Below, piece by piece: positions 7,600 through 15,043 of a DNA stretch of 39,327 nucleotides. Both the position numbers and the translations under genes were made by a program. This DNA is from Sphingobium sp. Leaf26 (GTDB taxonomy: Bacteria > Pseudomonadota > Alphaproteobacteria > Sphingomonadales > Sphingomonadaceae), in contig NZ_LMKV01000013.1 in assembly GCF_001421665.1 (NCBI RefSeq), positions 1 to 39,327 of the forward strand, read 5' to 3'. The stretch's first letter is position 1. Every line of letters begins with the position of its first letter. Under the pieces are notes generated by a model. That model saw only the letters and a list, made by a program, of their open reading frames with translations, was not told the DNA's origin and ran no database searches.

Positions 7600-8588
7600 A
7601 GCGCGGGTTCCGCGACCTTGGCGGCAAGCGCCTCGAACATTACATGCTGGCGGCGCACTTGCTCGCGACTATCGACCGGGCCGGCATCCTGTACCCAGCG
7701 ATTGCCCTCATATTCGGACGACAGATATCCGTCCCATCCGCCCGCCACCAGTTCCGGGATCACCTCGTCATAGGCGATGGTGGGATCGGTGCAATCGTCC
7801 GCCATGCCATAGAATTTCGCCTGGATGTGGCAGAAATAGGGGATGAAATCGCGGATGCGCTTCGGATTGGAATAGGGCGCGTGGCGCAGCGTTTCGGCCA
7901 TGGCGATGTCCGCCTTGTTGCCGCCCATCTTCACCGCCACTTCAAAGATCGTATATTCGCACATGATCTTCTGTTCATGCTGGTCGATGATGAAATCGAC
8001 GATGTCCGGCGTCGCGCCCTGCCGCAGGAAGCGGTCGCGGAATTCGGGCGGGTAATGTTTCATGAAGATGCCCATGTCGGGCAGGATGCCGAGATGCTGT
8101 GTGCCCAGCCGATCGGCGACCTCGATCGTGCGCAGGATCCAGGCATGGTCCAGATGCCATGGCGCATGGACCTCCACCCCCATATGCACGTCATATTGTT
8201 CGGCATAGGGGACGCAGCGTTCGAGGATGTCGGGCCGCACGAACACCAGCACACGCATGTTCCTGATACCCAGCCGATTGCACAGCTTCAGGTCACGGAC
8301 GATCGATTCGACCTGCTCGTCGTCGGTCATCAGGCGGTCCTTGCGCCGCTTGGTGTCCAGGAACATGTCGTAGCAGGTCAGGGTGGTGCCATGGCGATCC
8401 ATCATCGCCAGCCACTGGTTCACGGTCGCATCGTCGATGTTCGGGAAGCCGGGCATATTCTGCTCGGGCAAAATCTCGATGCCGTTGGCACCGATCGACG
8501 CGGCGAAGGCGACCACGTCCTCCACCGTCATCTGGCCAAGAAAAAGCTCTTCCTGAAAACTGTACAGGCTGACGCCGCGCTTGAACAT
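7596..8588 (-). CDS. Sugar phosphate isomerase/epimerase-type TIM barrel, candidate C-glycoside deglycosidase alpha subunit
   Basis: A 330-residue xylose-isomerase-like TIM barrel. A divalent-metal site of the family can be placed at Glu139 (GVEVH), Asp171 (GILPDMGIF), His254 (CHIQAKFY) and Glu292 or Glu294 (SSEYEG). The HAPWH motif at 141-145 offers a catalytic histidine in the region where CGD alpha subunits use one. Size and the nearby beta-subunit gene support a CGD alpha assignment; a plain sugar epimerase or 3-keto-sugar isomerase is the alternative. The ATG at 8588 has a good GGAGGGGA ribosome site; an upstream in-frame ATG at 8609 is less likely. A 14-bp palindrome lies 26 bases upstream. 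No signal peptide; cytoplasmic. Confidence 0.78.
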   Translation of the reverse strand: MFKRGVSLYSFQEELFLGQMTVEDVVAFAASIGANGIEILPEQNMPGFPNIDDATVNQWLAMMDRHGTTLTCYDMFLDTKRRKDRLMTDDEQVESIVRDLKLCNRLGIRNMRVLVFVRPDILERCVPYAEQYDVHMGVEVHAPWHLDHAWILRTIEVADRLGTQHLGILPDMGIFMKHYPPEFRDRFLRQGATPDIVDFIIDQHEQKIMCEYTIFEVAVKMGGNKADIAMAETLRHAPYSNPKRIRDFIPYFCHIQAKFYGMADDCTDPTIAYDEVIPELVAGGWDGYLSSEYEGNRWVQDAGPVDSREQVRRQHVMFEALAAKVAEPAL

Positions 8589-8613
8589 GGGCTCCCCTCC
8601 ATTCATCAATATT

Positions 8614-8627
8614 AGAATTATTATTCT
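8614..8627. promoter_or_regulatory. 14-bp palindrome, copy 2 (candidate operator)
   Basis: AGAATTATTATTCT matches copy 1 at 13 of 14 bases. It sits in the 61-base gap between the GH106 stop and the TIM-barrel start, 26 bases before the latter. Spacing to the start codon is almost the same as for copy 1. Confidence 0.6.
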
Positions 8628-8649
8628 TATATAATGTGAATCGAGAAGG

Positions 8650-11600
8650 TCAATCCTCTTTGACGCCGATCAAATTGACGGGACCAATCAGCCCCGAAGG
8701 ACGCAGCGGCGCGTCGGCGGCATAGGTCGGACCGGTGGTGAAGGTCATGGGCGTGGCGCCCGGCTGGGCATCGCCGATCAGCCGGTTGACCCACAGATTG
8801 GCGACCCGGACGGTCAGGCGGTTGATGCCCACCTTTGCATAGGGCGTAATGTCGAGTTGATAGGGCACCTTCCACGCCACGCCCGCGCGCTGGCCATTGA
8901 CGCGGATTTCCGCGACATCGGCGACGGTACCCAGGTCGATCAACAGGCGGCCTTGGTCGGCCGTCCACCCTTTGGGCAGGGTAAAACTGCGACTGTAGCT
9001 GCCGATGCCGGAATAGTAGCGGGTGGCCGGGTCGCCGGCCTTCGACCAGTCTCCCAGCGGCATCGCGCGTTCACCGGTCGGCGCGCCGGGGCGGGCGTCG
9101 AAACGCAACCGCCAGTCGCCGTCCAGCGTCGCCAGCGTCCGGCGTTGCACCGGCGCGACTCGCACAGACCGTGCCGACGTCGGCTTGCGCAGCACGATGA
9201 ACATCGCCTCATCCTTGTCCAGGTGGAGCGGGATGTGCGTGCCGTACCCGTCCATGTCGTAACTGACCGCCTCTGTCCGCCCGCTGTCCGCGCGCCACAA
9301 TTCCGGCGTCCGGCCGCTGACCCGCAAGTCGATCGTCCCGTCCACAGCCTTGTTCGACCGATTACTGATAAAGTAGATGTCGCGTTCGCCGTCCACCCGA
9401 TGCAGCAGCGCCAGCGCCCCCTCGCCGGACCAGCGCCAGTCGGGCCGCACCGCCAAAGCCGCGCCCAGATCGCTTTTGATCGGCCCGCTCCACAACCGGT
9501 CGATCAGCGCCACGATCATCTGTGGATCGTCCGCCAGACTGGGCGATCCCGTCGGCCGCTTGCCCACGATCGTCGCCCCGGCCCGGGCCAGCGCCTCGAT
9601 CCGGCGCAGGGTCGCCAGCGTCATTTTCGCGCTCGATCCGCCCAGATAGAGCAGGCGCCAGCTTTGTCCCTCCGGCGTCACCAGCCGTCCGCCCTTGACG
9701 CTCAACCGGCTGGCCAGCGCATCGGCATTGACGAAATCATAGTCATATCCTGCCGGCACATCGCTGACCGGTGTATCGCCATACAGGCCCGTAACCGGGC
9801 TTTCCTCGCCATAGAAATAGGCGATGTCGGCGACATGATGCCCTTGTTGCAGCAGGAAGCTGGTGCGCGCCAGATAGTCGGTCCAGCCGTCCGCCATCTC
9901 CGCCCATGTCTCGTTTCGGGTGAAATACTGGCCGAGGAAGGTGGCCAGTGCAAAGCCCGGCGCGCGATCCGTGAAAGGCTGGTGTGCGGATGTGTGGATC
10001 AGCAGGCGATTGACGCCCAGCGCAAATTCCAGATCGACCGTGGCCTTCAGGTCGGCCGGCGCATAGGCCCAGGGATGGCCGAATGCGGTCAGCGATTCCG
10101 CCCCTACCGCCGCCTTGCCATAAAGATTGGCGACAGACGCCGCACCCTTGATATCGGCGACATAGGTCGGGTTTGGCGTTGCGCCCGGCTCCAGCGTCCA
10201 CATTGCGCCCATCGGCACATCGGCATGGGCGCGCATCGCCAGATCGTCGCCCAGTTGCGGCCGATGATCCTCCAGCGCCTCGGCATAATAGGTCATGCCC
10301 GCCTTGTGCGCCGTGTCGGCCAGCACGCCATAATGCGCTTCGCTGTATAGTTCTGCGATCGTCCGGCGCCAGTCCCACAGAAAAGCGTCCGTCTTCGCCG
10401 TGTCGCCGATCACGATCCCGGTCAGCGCTGGCAGCCAGGGCGTGGGGTCATAGCCGCGCCGTTTCGCGAACTGCGCTGGCAAATCCTCGGTCCAGTTTTG
10501 CGGCCCTGCTTCGATGCTGTCGCTCAGCATCGACCTTATGCCCTTCGCCCCGATCAGATCGTCACCCACCGACTGGCGATACAGGCCTAGAAAATGGTCG
10601 ATATAGGCGGTTACGCGCGGCGCGGACAGCTTGTCCGCCTCCAGTCCCGTCGCCTCTTTCGGCGCGGGACCGTTGCGATGCCCGGTCAGCGACCAGCCCA
10701 TGCGCAGCACGCGCCAGCGCCCCGGCGGCGGCGTCCAGTCGAGCGTGCCGTCCGGCCGCATCCGGCCGGTCAGGTCGATCACCTTGTCCGGTGCGACGCC
10801 CCCGGCCGCTGGCGTGGCCGCCGCATAATATTCGGGCAGTGTGGCAAAGCCGGCCTTCTCCTCCGCCTGCCGTACCCGCGCCTCGCCATGCAGCGCAAAT
10901 TCCGACAGCGCATAACTGGAGGCCGGACCGCTGGGGAAGGGTGGCCGCAGCGCGCCCGGCGCATAGGTCAGCCTGTCCATGAAACTCGGCTTGGGATCGG
11001 GCGTCAGGCGCAGGCGAAACCAGCGCGCAGTGACAGGCGCGAAACTGGCCGATCGCACCGGCGATGTCGATGGCGGCAACGCCGCGATCGGGCGATAGTG
11101 CACGCCATCGTCGCTCGCCTCCAACGTCGCGATCGGCGGGGCCGGCGTGCCGAAACCACGCGGGCCGGGCAGGCCGACCGTCACCGACCGGATCGTCTGC
11201 GGCCGGTCATAGGCATAGGCGACCCACGCCTCGCCCTGCTCCGTCGATAGCGTGAGGGCTGGGCCATAATAGCCGTCGGCCAGCATCGGCCCGTCCAATT
11301 TTCCACTATTGGCGATCATCTGCGCCGGAACCACATCGGGTGCCGCCGCCGGCACCGCGATCACCCGCGCGTCACGATAGAGCGCCGGCCCTTCCGCTTC
11401 GCCGGGCTGGACCATCGTCAACGGCACATCCTGATAGGGACCAGCCATTGCCGGTGGCATCGTCAGGGCGCCCGTAAAGCGCCGACCGCCTTCGACCAGC
11501 GTCTCGCTCCACACCAGCTTCTTCATCGCGTCCTCGGGCCTGACCCACGGCCCGCCGGTCGCGCTCCAGCCGCCCGATGTCGCGATCCCCAGCGGCAGGT

Positions 11601-11931
11601 CCAGCGCGGCGGCGGTGGCCACGCTGTCCTTCAACACCTCGCGCCACGCTTGGCTCATATACACGCGCCGTTCCGGCACGATCGTCGGCGCGTCCATGCC
11701 CGCCTCGAACAGATGGACGCCGCCGATGCCGATCCGTCGCATCCATTCCAGATCGCGCCTCGCCCCCTCCGATTCGACGTTGCCGTTCATCCAGTGCCAC
11801 CAGACATGAGGGCGGGCGCTGGCGGGCGGATCGCGAAATCCGTCGAGCAACGGGTCGGTTTGCGCCTGCCCGGCCACGCTGATCAGCAACATCGACGCAG
11901 CCGTCGCTCCGAAAAAATGGCGCTTTTTCAT
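8650..11931 (-). CDS. Secreted GH106-type alpha-L-rhamnosidase-like glycoside hydrolase
   Basis: A large exo-glycosidase of 1093 residues with a signal peptide (MKKRHFFGATAASMLLISVAGQAQ). Near the N-terminus it has the GH106 signature RPHVWWHWMNGNV followed by MRRIGIGGVHLFEAG. The catalytic barrel contains SDSIEAGPQNWT and, further on, EALEDHRPQLGDD with VPMGAMW, the usual acidic clusters. The C-terminus is a GH2-like galactose-binding sandwich (VADVAEIRVNGQRAGVAWKVPY). GH106 enzymes remove alpha-L-rhamnose from pectic or flavonoid glycosides. The start at 11931 is chosen because the signal peptide begins there; an in-frame ATG at 11958 has no ribosome site. It is divergent from the TonB receptor gene. 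Exact linkage is not known. Confidence 0.87.
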   Translation of the reverse strand: MKKRHFFGATAASMLLISVAGQAQTDPLLDGFRDPPASARPHVWWHWMNGNVESEGARRDLEWMRRIGIGGVHLFEAGMDAPTIVPERRVYMSQAWREVLKDSVATAAALDLPLGIATSGGWSATGGPWVRPEDAMKKLVWSETLVEGGRRFTGALTMPPAMAGPYQDVPLTMVQPGEAEGPALYRDARVIAVPAAAPDVVPAQMIANSGKLDGPMLADGYYGPALTLSTEQGEAWVAYAYDRPQTIRSVTVGLPGPRGFGTPAPPIATLEASDDGVHYRPIAALPPSTSPVRSASFAPVTARWFRLRLTPDPKPSFMDRLTYAPGALRPPFPSGPASSYALSEFALHGEARVRQAEEKAGFATLPEYYAAATPAAGGVAPDKVIDLTGRMRPDGTLDWTPPPGRWRVLRMGWSLTGHRNGPAPKEATGLEADKLSAPRVTAYIDHFLGLYRQSVGDDLIGAKGIRSMLSDSIEAGPQNWTEDLPAQFAKRRGYDPTPWLPALTGIVIGDTAKTDAFLWDWRRTIAELYSEAHYGVLADTAHKAGMTYYAEALEDHRPQLGDDLAMRAHADVPMGAMWTLEPGATPNPTYVADIKGAASVANLYGKAAVGAESLTAFGHPWAYAPADLKATVDLEFALGVNRLLIHTSAHQPFTDRAPGFALATFLGQYFTRNETWAEMADGWTDYLARTSFLLQQGHHVADIAYFYGEESPVTGLYGDTPVSDVPAGYDYDFVNADALASRLSVKGGRLVTPEGQSWRLLYLGGSSAKMTLATLRRIEALARAGATIVGKRPTGSPSLADDPQMIVALIDRLWSGPIKSDLGAALAVRPDWRWSGEGALALLHRVDGERDIYFISNRSNKAVDGTIDLRVSGRTPELWRADSGRTEAVSYDMDGYGTHIPLHLDKDEAMFIVLRKPTSARSVRVAPVQRRTLATLDGDWRLRFDARPGAPTGERAMPLGDWSKAGDPATRYYSGIGSYSRSFTLPKGWTADQGRLLIDLGTVADVAEIRVNGQRAGVAWKVPYQLDITPYAKVGINRLTVRVANLWVNRLIGDAQPGATPMTFTTGPTYAADAPLRPSGLIGPVNLIGVKED

Positions 11932-11947
11932 GATCCTGCCCTCATCA

Positions 11948-11965
11948 ATCCGGTTCATCCGGTTC
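11948..11965. repeat. 9-bp tandem duplication ATCCGGTTC x2
   Basis: Two perfect copies stand head to tail upstream of the GH106 start. They may be chance or a tandem binding site in the divergent promoter region. Confidence 0.35.
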
Positions 11966-11981
11966 TTGGAATATAGAAACT

Positions 11982-11995
11982 AGAATTTGAATATT
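11982..11995. promoter_or_regulatory. Degenerate copy 3 of the AGAATTAT palindrome
   Basis: AGAATTTGAATATT agrees with copy 1 at 10 of 14 bases, and the left flank AAACTAGAATT is identical to that of copy 1 over 11 bases. It lies in the 173-base divergent region (11932-12104) between the GH106 gene and the TonB receptor gene, so one site could control both. The region is otherwise AT-rich, as expected for promoters, with no convincing -35/-10 pair. Confidence 0.4.
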
Positions 11996-12104
11996 GATTT
12001 TTATCAAAAGGGACAATAGCAAAGGGGCATCCGGTCACTCTGCACAAGGGCCGGAAGCAACTATCGGCCCCGGCACAGGGGCGACATAAGCGTATGGGGA
12101 GGAT

Positions 12105-14300
12105 ATGATGCGCACCGCTTTTTCCACTTTTCTGATGTCGACGGCTGCCGCCGCGCTGGCGTGCGCCGCGCAGGGCGCTGCCGCTCAAACTGACGCCGCG
12201 CCGCAGGCCAGCACTGACAGCGCCGCGCCCCAGAATGAACTGGGAGAAATCGTCGTCACCGCCAACCGCGTGGCGAGCAGCGCGCAGAAGACGGCGACCG
12301 CGCTCACCGTCTATTCGGGCAACGACCTCGCCTCCGCCGGTGTCGCCAGCGTCCAGTCGCTCCAGACCATCGACCCCAGCGTCAATGTCACCAGCAGCAC
12401 CGGCGCCGCCTATGTGGCGATCCGGGGCATCGCCTCGACCGATGTGACCGAAATCGGCGATCCCTCGGTGCCGATCGCGCGCGACGGCTTCTTTACCAAT
12501 CGCAGTTTCTCGATCGGCACGTCGATGTACGATCTGGCGCGCGTCGAAGTGCTCAAGGGGCCTCAAGGCACCCTGTTCGGCCGCAACTCGACCGGCGGTC
12601 TGATCAGCATCATCACCCAGAAGCCGACCAATGACCGGTCCGCTTATGGGTCGATCGAAGTCGGCAATTACGACACGGTCAATGTCGAGGCGGGCGTCAA
12701 CCTGCCGGCCAGCGACAAGCTGCAATTCCGTTTCTCCGGCATTTCGCGCCGCCGCGACGGCTATCGCGACATCACTGTCATCAATGCCGAGGGCGATGAC
12801 GAAAAGACGCTGTCGGGCCGCGGCCAGGTCGCCTTCCAGCCGTTCGACGGCTTTTCCGGCCTGATAAGCTACCAGCATGACGCGATCGACGCCGTGGGCG
12901 ATCTGGCTCTGCAATCGCCGATATCGACCGTGCCCAGCATCACCGACGAAAAGCGTTTCCCCAATTATCAACCGACCTTCACGAAGCTGAACGGCGACCG
13001 CATCCGCTGGGAATTCAGCTATGATGCACTGCCGATGGGCCTTACGCTGACCTATGCCGGCGGCTACGACAATCAGAAGTGGCGTCATGCGCTCGACGCA
13101 TCGTCGCTGGGCGGCTCGATTGAACGTCAGTTCCTCCAGAGTGAAAGCCCGGAAACCTGGAACCATGAAGTCCGCCTGTCGACGCCGCAGGACGGGCGCT
13201 TCACATTGCAGACCGGCTATTTTCATTTCGACGAGAAGAACACGATCGACAGCGGCCTCCTGATCCGATCGGGCGCCTTTGCCGAACAGTATCTCATCAA
13301 ATTCGACTATAAGGTAAAGACCCAGTCGGACGCCGTGTTCGGCCATGCGACCTACAAGCTGACGGATATGCTCAAGGCATCGGCCGGCGTGCGCTATACC
13401 TGGGACAAGAAGGATCGCGAAGGTCAGGGTGTCCTGAACCTGCAAGTTGCCAGCAATGGCGCGCTGCCGCCCATCATCGTGACCACCCCCGGCAATGGTT
13501 CGATCAGCCAGCACAAGCCGACCTATCATATCGGGCTCGACTGGTCGCCGACCAACCAGAATCTGGTCTATGCGAAATATGATACCGGCTATAAATCGGG
13601 CGGCTTCAATTCCAACGGCAGCGCGCCGGCGGTCGATTATGCGCCTGAAAATCTCGATGCCTTCGAAATCGGCACCAAGAACCGCTTCCTGAACAACAAG
13701 CTGCAATTCAACGCTGCGGCCTTCTACCAGCAATATAAGGGCTATCAGGCCTCGCAGACGACGGCAGTGATCTCGTCGGGCAGTGGCACCTTCAACATCG
13801 GCAGCGCGACCATCTATGGTGCGGAAGCGCAGATCGTTGCACTGCTGGGCGGCCTGCGCGCGGACCTCAACGGCACCTGGCTGCATGCCAACTTCTCCGA
13901 CAGCGTCGGCAGTGTGCGGGATGGTGCCGGTGTGGTACGTGACATCAGCGGCAATCGCCTGCCAAACGCGCCGCGCCTGTCGCTGACCGGTGGCCTCGAA
14001 TATGTCTTCCCGATCGGCGACGGCACGCTCAAGCCGCGGATCGACGGCAAATATAGTTCGGCCTTCTACTATAGCGTGTTCAACGACGCCGATACCAGGC
14101 AGGGCAATTATGCCACCGGCAATATCTCGCTGACCTGGATGCCGCAGGTGGATGGTCCGCTGGAAGTGCAACTGTTCGTGCGCAACTTCACCGACGAAGC
14201 GGTCTATGCCAATGCGTCGCGCAACTTCGTCGCCAACGTCAATACCTATCAGTTCCAGGCGCCCCGCACTTATGGCGGTCGCCTGGCCTTCCACTTCTGA
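12105..14300 (+). CDS. TonB-dependent outer-membrane receptor
   Basis: A 731-residue TonB-dependent receptor. A signal peptide ends near residue 28 (QGAAAQ). The TonB box EIVVTANRV is at 48-56. The plug follows, with VEVLKGPQGTLFGRNSTGG at about 147-165, then a beta barrel ending in a terminal Phe (YGGRLAFHF), the signal for outer-membrane insertion. A GGGGAGGA ribosome site serves either ATG at 12105 or 12108. It resembles sphingomonad receptors for plant-derived compounds rather than siderophore receptors, but the ligand cannot be named. Being divergent from the rhamnosidase gene, it probably imports the glycoside used by this locus. Import of an aromatic for the neighbouring LigW operon is the alternative. 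Confidence 0.93.
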   Translation: MMRTAFSTFLMSTAAAALACAAQGAAAQTDAAPQASTDSAAPQNELGEIVVTANRVASSAQKTATALTVYSGNDLASAGVASVQSLQTIDPSVNVTSSTGAAYVAIRGIASTDVTEIGDPSVPIARDGFFTNRSFSIGTSMYDLARVEVLKGPQGTLFGRNSTGGLISIITQKPTNDRSAYGSIEVGNYDTVNVEAGVNLPASDKLQFRFSGISRRRDGYRDITVINAEGDDEKTLSGRGQVAFQPFDGFSGLISYQHDAIDAVGDLALQSPISTVPSITDEKRFPNYQPTFTKLNGDRIRWEFSYDALPMGLTLTYAGGYDNQKWRHALDASSLGGSIERQFLQSESPETWNHEVRLSTPQDGRFTLQTGYFHFDEKNTIDSGLLIRSGAFAEQYLIKFDYKVKTQSDAVFGHATYKLTDMLKASAGVRYTWDKKDREGQGVLNLQVASNGALPPIIVTTPGNGSISQHKPTYHIGLDWSPTNQNLVYAKYDTGYKSGGFNSNGSAPAVDYAPENLDAFEIGTKNRFLNNKLQFNAAAFYQQYKGYQASQTTAVISSGSGTFNIGSATIYGAEAQIVALLGGLRADLNGTWLHANFSDSVGSVRDGAGVVRDISGNRLPNAPRLSLTGGLEYVFPIGDGTLKPRIDGKYSSAFYYSVFNDADTRQGNYATGNISLTWMPQVDGPLEVQLFVRNFTDEAVYANASRNFVANVNTYQFQAPRTYGGRLAFHF

Positions 14301-14307
14301 TCATGGG

Positions 14308-14343
14308 GATCGCGCCGTCGCCTGGATGTGACGGCGCGATCCG
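14308..14343 (+). terminator. Terminator hairpin after the TonB receptor gene
   Basis: A 13-bp perfect stem (GGATCGCGCCGTC / GACGGCGCGATCC) with a 10-nt loop begins 8 bases after the stop. No long T-run follows. It separates the receptor gene from the TetR gene. Confidence 0.6.
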
Positions 14344-14382
14344 ACTTGACAAGCGGGCCTGTGGTGGGGAGGGGTTGATATT

Positions 14383-15039
14383 GTGACAAAAGCGACATCC
14401 ACCTTGCGCACCACGCCGCCCCGTGCCCCGCGCCAGCAGCGCAGCCAGGCGTCGTTCGAGCGGATGATCGCTGCGGCCGAAGCCTTGTTGCGCGAACGCG
14501 GCAATGATGATTTCACGCTTCAGGAAGTCGGCAAGCGCGGCAAGGTGTCGATCGGCTCCATCTATTGCCGTTTCGACAGCAAGGACGACCTGATCCGTGC
14601 GGTACAGGCGCAGGTGCTCGAAGCGGTCAATGCCGACCAGTTGCGCGTCATTGCGGAGGCGGATGCCAAGGCGTCGACCTTGCGCGAACTGGTGCCTTTG
14701 CTGGTCAATGGCATCGCCAATGTGCTGCGCAAACATGCCGACCTGATGCGGCCTATGATGTTGCGCGCCACGACCGACCCGATCGTGTCGGCGGCGGGCA
14801 AGAAAAGCTATGCCGAGGTGGCGGATCGCGTGCAGGCGATGATGCTGGCGCACCGCGCGGAGATCAAGCAGCCCGATCCTGAGCGCGCGGTCCATTCCGC
14901 CTATCGCGTCATCTACGCCGCGATTGCCCGCTATCTGGGCTTCGGGTCCGCCACCACCGCGGGCTGGGAAGGCGACTGGGATGTGCTGACGGAAGATCTG
15001 GGCACGATGTGTGCCGCCTTCCTGCTGTCGGGCGACTGA
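14383..15039 (+). CDS. TetR/AcrR-family transcriptional regulator
   Basis: A 218-residue regulator. The N-terminal helix-turn-helix domain (about 20-70) shows RMIAAAEALLRERGNDDFTL, then VGKRGKVSIGSIYCRFDSKDDL, the TetR pattern. The C-terminal ligand domain is unspecific. Translation starts at a GTG at 14383 with a GGGGAGGGG ribosome site; the TetR fold begins well inside the protein, so a shorter start is possible. It lies between the TonB receptor gene and the LigW operon and is convergent with the MFS gene at a distance of only 4 bases. It may repress the glycoside locus through the AGAATTAT palindromes, or the LigW operon; the sequence does not decide. Confidence 0.9.
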   Translation: MTKATSTLRTTPPRAPRQQRSQASFERMIAAAEALLRERGNDDFTLQEVGKRGKVSIGSIYCRFDSKDDLIRAVQAQVLEAVNADQLRVIAEADAKASTLRELVPLLVNGIANVLRKHADLMRPMMLRATTDPIVSAAGKKSYAEVADRVQAMMLAHRAEIKQPDPERAVHSAYRVIYAAIARYLGFGSATTAGWEGDWDVLTEDLGTMCAAFLLSGD

Positions 15040-15043
15040 CCCG

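Noticed and set aside
11955..14294. Open frame of 779 codons on the minus strand
   Set aside because: It lies fully antisense to the TonB-dependent receptor, which has a signal peptide, TonB box and terminal Phe. No domain is visible in the antisense translation.
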